Both the position numbers and the translations under genes were made by a program. From CAWEHT01 sp963808455 (lineage in GTDB: Bacteria > Chloroflexota > Anaerolineae > CG2-30-64-16): a DNA stretch of 6,364 bases. The notes beneath the pieces were generated by a model, which worked only from the letters and a program-made list of their open reading frames with translations, was not told the origin of the DNA and did not search any database. Location of the stretch: contig CAWEHT010000116.1 in the NCBI GenBank assembly GCA_963808455.1, positions 1-6,364 of the forward strand. The letters run 5' to 3'. Below are positions 1 through 5,481 of the stretch, one piece after another; the stretch's first letter is position 1; every line of letters begins with the position of its first letter.

Positions 1-38
1 GACGGTCCGGTCTTAGCTTGTCCGGCTACTACCCGAGC

Positions 39-47
39 ATTGTACCA
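39..47 (-). promoter_or_regulatory. Possible extended -10 promoter facing left
   Basis: Read on the minus strand the site is TGGTACAAT, which matches an extended -10 element (TG-N-TANAAT). No convincing -35 box lies about 17 bp upstream, where the minus strand reads GAGAGA. If active, transcription would start near position 30 and run leftward out of the window, serving a gene that cannot be seen here. The call rests on one short motif. Confidence 0.35.
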
Positions 48-82
48 GGCGCAGGCAAGTTTCTCTCGTGCATGCAGGCTGG

Positions 83-98
83 CCCACGCCGGCGTGGG
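83..98. repeat. Perfect 16-bp palindrome
   Basis: CCCACGCC is followed directly by its reverse complement GGCGTGGG, giving a dyad with no spacer. It could form a 6-bp stem with a CCGG loop, or serve as a binding site for a dimeric protein. There is no T-run on either side, so it is not a standard intrinsic terminator. It lies between the possible leftward promoter and the fold-back element, in DNA with no gene. Confidence 0.5.
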
Positions 99-105
99 GG
101 AACTA

Positions 106-205
106 CCAAGAAACTCCCCGGCGACGGACCCTTCGGCCTGGGCGACCCTGCTCGTCAAGTGCGTCACGGGACCCGGCCTCAGGGTGACATTGGCGGGTTT
201 CTTGG
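106..205. repeat. 100-bp fold-back (MITE-like) element
   Basis: The element opens with CCAAGAAAC (106-114) and closes with the exact reverse complement GTTTCTTGG (197-205). A second, imperfect inverted pair lies inside: ACCCTTCGGCCTGGG (128-142) against CCCGGCCTCAGGGT (172-185). The whole block can fold into one long interrupted hairpin and has no coding capacity. No target-site duplication is visible at the edges (CTA before, CCG after). The AGGGTGACA wording and terminal repeats resemble short non-coding dispersed repeats found between genes in some Chloroflexota; that comparison is from memory. It could also be a structured RNA or an mRNA-end element. Confidence 0.55.
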
Positions 206-248
206 CCGCCCATGTGCCGGCGCGGCGGCATGGGGGACTCAGAATGAC
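206..248. repeat. Second repeat block adjoining the fold-back element
   Basis: This block contains the inverted pair CCCATG (209-214) and CATGGG (229-234) around a GC-rich loop, and ends in CTCAGAATGAC (238-248). That end differs by two bases from CTCAGGGTGAC (178-188) inside the preceding element, in the same orientation and 60 bp away. The two blocks therefore look like diverged copies or neighbouring members of one repeat family. No coding sequence is evident. Confidence 0.4.
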
Positions 249-280
249 GGACACCGCTACCGACAATGTGGCCTGCATAT

Positions 281-319
281 GCACAAGAGCTCGCCAGGGG
301 CGTGACCTGGTTTGTGTGC
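281..319 (-). terminator. Hairpin downstream of the lipoprotein gene, possible 3' end
   Basis: A nested inverted repeat lies 15-53 nt beyond the stop codon of the leftward operon. The outer arms are GCACA (281-285) and TGTGC (315-319); the inner arms are CCAGG (294-298) and CCTGG (306-310) with a 7-nt loop. The position fits the 3' end of the operon transcript. There is no U-tract, so termination, if it occurs here, would be factor-dependent or the hairpin may only protect the mRNA end. Confidence 0.3.
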
Positions 320-333
320 CGGAATCGGGGATC

Positions 334-1881
334 TCAGGGCGCCGCGGGCCGGCATGCCAGCACGGTGCCATCCTTGCCCGCCAGATAGAGGACGCCGTTC
401 GCCAACAGCGGGTCGGCGCCCGGCCAATCTCCCGTGTCGATCTTCCACTGCAACTGCCCTGTGCGAGCATCGAAAGCGTAGAGGTACGGGTCAGCCGTGA
501 TCAAGACGTACAGGCTGCGTCCGTCGATGGCGGGGGTGTAGAGGATCGGGCCGGCGGCATCGGTCTCCCATCGCTCGGCACCACTGATCAGGTCCAGCGC
601 CGCGAGCGTGCCTCCGTTGGATGCCGTGTAAACGGTGTCCGTTATCACGATCGGCGCCGCGAAAACCTCCCCTGTAGCAGGATAGTCCCAGTATTCGCCG
701 CCCGCCGCGGCATCCAGGGCATAAAGCCGCGGATCGTCAGAGCCGGCCAACACGCGGCCCTGGGCGATCACGGCGCGGCTCTCGACGGCGCCACCGGTGG
801 GAATGCCCTTCCCCCACCGGGCAGCGCCGTCGGTGGCGTTGACAGCGTAGATGCGACCGTCTGTCGAGCCATAATAGATGGCTCCGTCCGCCAGGGCCGG
901 GCTGCTGTGGAGCGACCCGGCGCCGGGCACTTTCCAGCGCAGGACGCCGTCGTTGATTCCCACCGCATAGAGTGTGCCGTCGCCGCCCGGGACATAGACC
1001 AGGCTGTCCGTGAGCAACGGGGCGGCATAGATTGGTGCCTGGGTCGCGAAAGTCCACAACCGGTGACCATCCTCCCTGGCCAAGGCGTACAAGGTACCAT
1101 CCTGGCTGCCGACCACCATGAGCTTCGCGCCCAAGCCGGGCGCGGAGGTGATCGGCCCCGGCAAGGTCACGCTCCATGCGACCTGGCCGGTTGCCGCGCT
1201 CAAGGCCTGGACCTCGCCGCTTTCCAGGGCCACGTAGACCACGCCATCTAGCAGCGCCATGCCCGCCGGGGCGCTGTCGCCCACGGCCCGTTGCCAGACC
1301 AGCCTCATCGGCGCTTTCTGTCCTGCGCCAGGCGTGGCGAGCGCCGCCGGCTGCAAGGCCGGCCCCTGTAGGGTTGAACTCCCGGAGCCCCCTGCGGGGG
1401 GTGAACCTTGCCCCCCAACCGGAGGCCCGGCGAGAGGTGAAACTTGCCCCCCAACTGGAGGCCCCGCGAGAAGTGCTGCGCTCTGATCCGAGGTCTTGCC
1501 GGCGGGAGGAGTTGGCGGTTGGGCTTCAGATGGTCCGGCAACCCCTCGAGCGCTGCCCGGCTGGAGCGTTTCAGCCAGCGCCAGATACCGCCCCGCGAGG
1601 CGGCCGCGTCCCTCTTTGGCGTAAGCTGCCGCCAGCTTTTCCAGCGCCGCCAGGTTGCGCGGGTCCTCGTCCGCGGCTTGCCGGTAGGCCAGTGTCGCTT
1701 CCTCGGCGCGGTTGGCGGCGGCCAGCCGGTCACCTTCGGCCACCAGTTGCTGCGAGTGGCTGGTGAAGGGGCCAGGCAGGGCGGAACAACCGGAAACCAG
1801 CGCCATGGCCAGCGCCAGCAGGGCGGCTACCCCGAAAGCCTGTCTTGCGGCCTCTCCGCCGCGCCATGTCGCTGCCCGCAT
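334..1881 (-). CDS. Lipoprotein with TPR-like repeats and a PQQ-type beta-propeller
   Basis: This predicted 515-residue envelope lipoprotein has a hydrophobic signal segment (residues 16-31) ending in the lipobox VSGC, with the lipidated Cys at 32. Two TPR-like helical repeats follow (about 44-110), then a Pro/Gly/Ala linker (111-191) and a beta-propeller (192-515). The propeller shows seven PQQ-like blades of the pattern DGxVY...GxLYALD..TGxxxW plus a short eighth, as in the BamB/PQQ_2 superfamily. No catalytic motif is seen, so it is probably a protein-binding or scaffold protein outside the membrane; BamB itself is not claimed. It is the last gene of the operon. The chosen ATG at 1881 puts the signal peptide at the N-terminus. 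An in-frame ATG at 1977 overlaps the upstream stop as ATGA but would add 32 non-signal-like residues. If 1881 is right, 1882-1973 is a short spacer. Confidence 0.88.
   Translation of the reverse strand: MRAATWRGGEAARQAFGVAALLALAMALVSGCSALPGPFTSHSQQLVAEGDRLAAANRAEEATLAYRQAADEDPRNLAALEKLAAAYAKEGRGRLAGRYLALAETLQPGSARGVAGPSEAQPPTPPAGKTSDQSAALLAGPPVGGQVSPLAGPPVGGQGSPPAGGSGSSTLQGPALQPAALATPGAGQKAPMRLVWQRAVGDSAPAGMALLDGVVYVALESGEVQALSAATGQVAWSVTLPGPITSAPGLGAKLMVVGSQDGTLYALAREDGHRLWTFATQAPIYAAPLLTDSLVYVPGGDGTLYAVGINDGVLRWKVPGAGSLHSSPALADGAIYYGSTDGRIYAVNATDGAARWGKGIPTGGAVESRAVIAQGRVLAGSDDPRLYALDAAAGGEYWDYPATGEVFAAPIVITDTVYTASNGGTLAALDLISGAERWETDAAGPILYTPAIDGRSLYVLITADPYLYAFDARTGQLQWKIDTGDWPGADPLLANGVLYLAGKDGTVLACRPAAP
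1401..1472. repeat. Two tandem 36-bp repeats inside the lipoprotein linker
   Basis: The units 1401-1436 and 1437-1472 match at about 32 of 36 bases and each encodes the 12-residue segment LAGPPVGGQ(V/G)SP in the linker between the TPR-like and propeller parts. The length is a multiple of three, so copy number can change without breaking the frame. A tight hairpin, CCCCC-TGC-GGGGG (1388-1400), abuts the array. The repeats probably arose by local duplication, or from a dispersed repeat that entered the gene in frame. Confidence 0.75.
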
Positions 1882-1911
1882 CTGTGGGCAGGGCCGCCCA
1901 GATTGTCGGTC

Positions 1912-1924
1912 GGGGCTGCGCCCC
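1912..1924. repeat. GC hairpin between peptidase C and the lipoprotein signal peptide
   Basis: GGGGC and GCCCC flank a TGC triloop, the same stem-and-loop design as the hairpin at 1388-1400. It lies in the 93-bp stretch between the stop of peptidase C and the preferred lipoprotein start. It may affect translation of the lipoprotein or partly separate its expression from the peptidases. It could be chance in GC-rich DNA. Confidence 0.3.
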
Positions 1925-1973
1925 TGGTATGTGCCGTGATGGTTGTAATCCCCAGCGCCCGGTCCCGTGAGTC

Positions 1974-3002
1974 TCATAGCTCGATGGGGTGAGAGAGGAA
2001 CGACGCGAGCATGGCCACGCCGCCTTCAGCATCGCGCCGATCGATGAGCTGTGAGGGGGTATGAATGTAGCGACAGGGCACGGAAACGCAGCTTGCGGGA
2101 ATGCCACCCCGCGCGGCCTGCATGCTATGGGCATCGGTCGTGCCCCGCAGCAAGATCTCCATCTGGTAAGGCACGTGCGCGGCCTCGGCAGCCGCAACGA
2201 GCAGCCGGTTGACGCCACGGTGGCTGATCAGCCCCGAGTCCTGGACCTTGATCGCCGCGCCGGCACCCAGAGACACTTCCATGGCCGGCCGGGCATGGGG
2301 CGTGTCGCCGGTGGCGGTGACGTCGAGGGCAATCGCGACATCGGGCTCGATCGTGTAAGTCGAGGTCAGGGCGCCGCGAGGCCCCACCTCTTCCTGGGTC
2401 GTGAAGACGGCGTAGAGGTCGTCCGCGATCTCCCGGCCTATGAGCTCGCGCAGCAATTGCGCCAGCATCGCGCACCCGATGCGATCGTCCAGGTTGGGCG
2501 CGAACCAGGCATCGCCCTGGGCAATGAATGGGCGCCAGAAAGCCGCCACGTCGCCCACCTTAGGCAGGCGGGTGCCTGCCGACGCAGCGCCCACATCCAC
2601 ATACATCTCCTGCAGGGCCGGCACCTTCGAGGCCGGGTCAGCGCGCCCATCGAGGCCAATGCTGCCTACCGTGCCATCGGCGAAGCGTACCTGGCTGCCC
2701 CAGCAAGCCAGGGCGTGAACGCCGCCGATAGGCGCAAACTTGAGGTAACCCTGGCCGTCCACGTGGGTGATCATGAGGCCGATTTGGTCCATGTGGGCCG
2801 CCAGCATGACTCTCCTGGCCTGACCTGTCTGACCACTGGCCGTCCCTTTGCGCAGCGCGATCAGGTTGCCCATGGTGTCGACGCGCACATCGTCAACCAG
2901 CTCCGAGACCACCTCGCGAATCGTGGCGCGGATCTCGTCTTCATACCCTGACACGCCGAAAGCTTCGGAGAACCGTTTGGCCAGGTCCAGCATGGTTGTC
3001 AT
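1974..3002 (-). CDS. M42 family metallo-aminopeptidase C (intact)
   Basis: This 342-residue protein has the full set of M42 (TET/glutamyl aminopeptidase type) residues: AHMDQIG with His70 and Asp72, NLDDR with bridging Asp172, QEEVG with catalytic Glu204 and metal ligand Glu205, ALDVT with Asp227, GTTDA (287-291) and CRYIH with His314. Family members are di-zinc or di-cobalt cytosolic aminopeptidases that often form 12-subunit tetrahedra and trim short peptides. The substrate here is not predictable. Some databases label such proteins 'endoglucanase M', which should not be trusted. The ATG at 3002 overlaps the stop of peptidase B as ATGA, and GGGAG just upstream lies inside that gene, suggesting coupled translation. 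ATG 2993 is a close alternative with better ribosome-site spacing. An upstream extension to 3119 would lie inside the real C-terminal coding part of peptidase B and is rejected. This is the only unbroken copy of the three. Confidence 0.93.
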   Translation of the reverse strand: MTTMLDLAKRFSEAFGVSGYEDEIRATIREVVSELVDDVRVDTMGNLIALRKGTASGQTGQARRVMLAAHMDQIGLMITHVDGQGYLKFAPIGGVHALACWGSQVRFADGTVGSIGLDGRADPASKVPALQEMYVDVGAASAGTRLPKVGDVAAFWRPFIAQGDAWFAPNLDDRIGCAMLAQLLRELIGREIADDLYAVFTTQEEVGPRGALTSTYTIEPDVAIALDVTATGDTPHARPAMEVSLGAGAAIKVQDSGLISHRGVNRLLVAAAEAAHVPYQMEILLRGTTDAHSMQAARGGIPASCVSVPCRYIHTPSQLIDRRDAEGGVAMLASFLSHPIEL

Positions 3003-4100
3003 TTCTCCCGCTGCAGAAAATGCCGGTCCAGGCGGCGCAGCGCGGCGCCGACCAGGCTGACCGTATATGTAAGGTCGTTGAGGTTGAGGATAGCCGCCGG
3101 TCCGTGTATGTAACGGCAAGGCACTGCGACGACGGCGGTGGGCACGCCGCCGCGCGCCGTGTGGAGGGGCCCGGCATCGGTGCCGCCAAGAAGCGGCGCC
3201 TTGTATTGGATGGCGATGCCTTCAGCGGTAGCCGACTCGCGGCAACAGCGCCAGGAGGCCGGGGTGGGCCACGAAAGAATGATCCATGATCGTCAGGGCC
3301 GGGCCATCGCCCAGGCGTGTGACCGGCGACTCGTCTTCGTCAGGCGGGCGCGGCGCGTCGTCGCAGATCGTACCTTCGAGGACGATCGCCGCATCCGGCC
3401 GCAGCCGATAGCCGGCGACGCCTGCGCCGCGCAGCCCGACCTCTTCCTGAACGGTGAAGACACCCACCACATCCACCGGGTAACTGCCGGCAAGCAGCCC
3501 GATCAGAGCGGTGCAGCCCACGCGATCGTCCAACGCCTTGCCGCGCACCGTGGGCCAGGCCGGGTCATCGCCGAGCCGGGTAAAACTGGTGGCGAAGGTG
3601 CCGTAGTCGCCTACCTTGACCTTGGCCTCCGCCTCCTTATCGCTGCCCGCGCCGATGTTGACGAGCAGGTCGGCGGCCGTGATGGCTTTGCGGGCCTGCT
3701 CTGCCGATTGCAGGTGAGGGACCGGTGCCCCGATCACGCCCGGCACTTTCTCGTCGCCGATCACCACGCGCTTGCCGGCCAGCAGCCGCTCCTCAACCCC
3801 GCCCACGACGTGGAAGTGGAGCAGGCCACTCTTGTCGATGCGCGTGATCATAAAGCCGACTTCATCCATGTGGGCCGCCAGCATCACCCGCAAGCGCGGC
3901 TCCGGGCCGATGCCGGCCTTGAAGACAGACAGATTGCCGAGGGCATCCACCTCGACGTGATCCAGCGCCAACCCGGCGATGAGCTCGCGAACCAGTTTGC
4001 GCACGGCGCGCTCGCGGCCTGAGACGCCCACCTCGTTGGACAGTCTTGCCAGCACGTCCGCCAGCCGCAGTTCCGTAACCGTGGGTTGCGCCATCTCCAT
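2999..4100 (-). CDS. M42 family metallo-aminopeptidase B, one-base frame disruption
   Basis: This gene encodes a di-metal M42 aminopeptidase of about 366 residues once one extra base is discounted. The first frame (4100 to the TGA at 3222) gives residues 1-292: AHMDEVG (His77, Asp79), ALDDR (Asp191), QEEVG (Glu219, Glu220), and Glu242 in VLEGT where other members have Asp. The last part lies in the +1 frame down to TGA 2999: EGIAIQYK, LLGGTDAG, then CRYIHGP with the final His ligand. The disruption lies between 3245 and 3222, for example an extra C at 3241/3242. Removing it gives LLALLRESATAEGI, a good family match. The start is firm: AGGAGGTG sits 6 nt before the ATG. It begins 3 nt after peptidase A and overlaps peptidase C by ATGA. 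It could be a pseudogene, an assembly error or a programmed frameshift. Confidence 0.88.
3222..3245 (-). other. Frame disruption site in peptidase B
   Basis: Within these 24 bases the reading frame moves by +1. The upstream frame ends ...CGC-TGA, while the frame starting GAA-GGC-ATC one base later continues the M42 domain. A single surplus base anywhere here explains it. The exact base cannot be fixed, because slipping at the TGA itself (YR then EGIAIQ) gives a product of the same length. The site is not in a long homopolymer, the usual place for sequencing indels. Confidence 0.8.
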
Positions 4101-4103
4101 CGG

Positions 4104-5184
4104 CTACACCTCCTCCGCGAGGCTGGCGAGGACGGTATCGTCCAGCCGGCTGACGAAAGCCGCCAACAGCCTGGCTGCCCGATCGATATCGCTCAAAGAC
4201 ACCACTTCCACCGGGGAGTGCATGTAGCGAATCGGGATGCCCACCAGGCCGCAGGGGAGGCCCTCGCGCACGAGTTGGAGTGCCCAGGCATCAGTTCCCG
4301 ACGTGCCGGGGATCGGATCCATGGTATAGTTCATCTTCGAGGGCTTCGGCCGCGGCACGCAGCCGGCTGACCAGGCCTGGATGCAGGTTTGGGCCCCAGG
4401 CCAGCGACGGCCCCTTGTCCATGGGCGCCGTCTGCTCCTCGCTCACCCCCGGGGTATCGGCGAATGTCACGTCGATGGCTACGGCAATATCCGGGGCCAG
4501 CGTGAAACCACTGGCCCGGGCGCCACGTAGCCCGACTTCTTCCTGGACGGTTGCCACGGCATAGACGTCCCACGCATGGCGGCCCTGTGCCAGATAGCCG
4601 AGGGCGCCGATCATCGCCGCAAGGCTGGCCCGGTTGTCGAGTGATTTTGCGGCCACGTGGCCGCCGAGCAGTTCGGTGTATGGTCCGCGCCAGACCGCGC
4701 GATCGCCGATGCGCACACAACCGGCGGGCTGAAAGCCCAGGTCCACACGCAGATCGCCCATGGGCACGACTTTCGCCCGCTCCTCGGCGGACAAGAGGTG
4801 GGGTGGTCGCCCGCCCAGGTAACCTGGCAACCCGTCGGGGTAACGTTCGGAGCCCGGCCCGCTGGCGTAGACCGTCACCTCCTGGCCGATGGCCGTGCGC
4901 GGGTCTACTCCCCCGATCGTGGTCACGTGTAAGAAGGTGCCCTCCACCTTGGTCACCAGCAGGCCGATCTCGTCCATATGTGCGGCCAACATAATACGCC
5001 CCGGGGCTGCCAAGGTGGCACCCACGCGATGCGCGACCACGCTGCCCATCACATCCGCTCGAACGTCCGTCGCGTAGGGCGCGCATAACGCCTGCACGAC
5101 CGTCGCGATGCGGCCTTCGCCCCCCGAAGGCCCGTCAGTTGCGACCAACTTGCGCAGTACCTGGCCTATCTCAGATCGGTCCAT
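4104..5184 (-). CDS. M42 family metallo-aminopeptidase A, one-base frame disruption
   Basis: This first gene of the operon encodes an M42 aminopeptidase of about 359 residues if one surplus base is ignored. Frame one gives AHMDEIG (His69, Asp71), SLDNR (Asp183), QEEVG (Glu215, Glu216), AIDVT (Asp238) and NLHPG (266-270). Frame one then runs past residue 283 into a non-family tail that stops at 4291. From the ATG at 4334 the +1 frame supplies the missing part: MDPIPGTSGTDAW, then IRYMHSP with the last His ligand, ending at TAG 4104. The shift is therefore near 4335, between the Glu283 codon and that ATG. The start at 5184 has only a weak ribosome site (AGGA touches the ATG), and no better in-frame start lies upstream. 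The leader from the predicted promoter is about 43 nt. It may be inactive, intact in reality, or frameshifted by programme. Confidence 0.88.
4107..4114 (-). promoter_or_regulatory. Strong ribosome binding site of peptidase B
   Basis: The minus strand reads AGGAGGTG, a near-complete match to the 16S rRNA tail, 6 nt before ATG 4100. It is embedded in the last codons (Glu-Glu-Val) of peptidase A, so ribosomes finishing A can restart on B. It fixes the start of B and is far stronger than the site before peptidase A. Confidence 0.85.
4332..4338 (-). other. Frame disruption site in peptidase A
   Basis: On the minus strand the codon GAA (Glu283) is followed by one base too many before ATG-AAC-TAT-ACC continues the domain. 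Upstream, only the first frame gives the expected helix AAAEALE. Downstream, only the +1 frame gives MDPIPGTSGTDAW. The switch is thus confined to a few bases, about 40 nt before the first-frame stop at 4291, so this is not a shift at the stop codon itself. Confidence 0.8.
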
Positions 5185-5233
5185 TCCTCATCATCCGGTC
5201 CCTTCGCTCAACGCTTCATTTTGGTGCCGCGCG

Positions 5234-5262
5234 ATTCTACCTTCAGGCGAACCGGGTGTCAA
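5234..5262 (-). promoter_or_regulatory. Sigma-70-type promoter of the peptidase operon
   Basis: Minus-strand TTGACA (5262-5257) and TAGAAT (5239-5234) are separated by exactly 17 bp: a perfect -35 and a 5-of-6 -10. The start site should fall near 5227, giving a leader of about 43 nt to ATG 5184. The bases after the -35 (CCCGGTTC) almost repeat those of the opposite promoter. Confidence 0.8.
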
Positions 5263-5289
5263 AGTGGTCAAGAGCCAGCGCCCACTTTG
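5260..5289. promoter_or_regulatory. Inverted repeat between divergent promoters, candidate operator
   Basis: CAAAGTGG (5260-5267) and CCACTTTG (5282-5289) are perfect 8-bp inverted arms around 14 bp. The left arm overlaps the -35 of the leftward promoter by three bases, and the right arm ends 13 bp before the rightward -35. This position would let one dimeric regulator touch both promoters. No regulator gene is visible in the window. Confidence 0.45.
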
Positions 5290-5302
5290 TAAGCGAGGTG
5301 CT

Positions 5303-5331
5303 TTGACACCGGTTCTTGCATTATGTAGAAT
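5303..5331 (+). promoter_or_regulatory. Sigma-70-type promoter of the membrane protein gene
   Basis: TTGACA (5303-5308) and TAGAAT (5326-5331) lie 17 bp apart on the plus strand, the same boxes and spacing as the leftward promoter. Transcription should begin near 5338, leaving a leader of about 125-145 nt before the membrane protein start. Confidence 0.8.
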
Positions 5332-5381
5332 GCATGCCGCGAGCCACAACGGGGGGCCGGCAGCCCTGCTGAAGGTGCCTC

Positions 5382-5420
5382 GTGACCCAGCGTTCTGCCG
5401 CTATGGCACTACGGGGTTGA
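5382..5420 (+). other. Possible 12-codon leader ORF, or displaced N-terminus
   Basis: GTG at 5382 opens a 12-codon frame (VTQRSAAMALRG) ending in TGA, with GAAGGTG a few bases upstream as a possible ribosome site. The frame of the downstream gene is also open from 5386 and reads EPDELLAVRQICEENLAV from the leader ORF's stop onward. Dropping one T at 5417/5418 would join the two. The ORF may be a short regulatory leader, part of a longer N-terminus broken by one base, or chance. Confidence 0.25.
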
Positions 5421-5481
5421 ACCGGATGAACTGCTGGCAGTCCGGCAGATCTGTGAGGAGAACTTGGCCGTTTCCACATAC

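Noticed and set aside
83..98. The palindrome as an intrinsic terminator
   Set aside because: No T-run follows on either strand, and a spacer-free dyad gives a poor terminator loop.
40..1251. A 403-codon open frame on the plus strand opposite the propeller gene
   Set aside because: It is an antisense shadow in GC-rich DNA. The minus strand has a clear lipobox and regular propeller blades, while this frame shows no recognisable domain, and it also spans the non-coding repeats.
2061..2951. A 296-codon plus-strand open frame opposite peptidase C
   Set aside because: The minus strand carries all the M42 motifs here. The antisense frame is Arg/His-rich with no domain pattern.
3003..3119. N-terminal extension of peptidase C to an upstream ATG at 3119
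   Set aside because: This DNA encodes the conserved C-terminal CRYIHGP region of peptidase B in another frame, and the ATGA overlap fixes the start of C near 3002.
2796..3890. Shared 20-base run at the AHMD motif of peptidases B and C as a sign of gene conversion
   Set aside because: The identity covers only the codons of the conserved MLAAHMD motif and fades at once on both sides; constraint on the active site is enough to explain it.
3138..4022. A 294-codon plus-strand open frame opposite peptidase B
   Set aside because: It is an antisense shadow; its codon pattern mirrors the complementary M42 gene, and it has no ribosome site or domain of its own.
4104..4358. Separate 84-codon small gene after peptidase A
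   Set aside because: From 4334 onward it is plainly the C-terminal part of the M42 domain (GTSGTDAW, then IRYMHSP), so it is the continuation of peptidase A in a shifted frame and not an independent gene.
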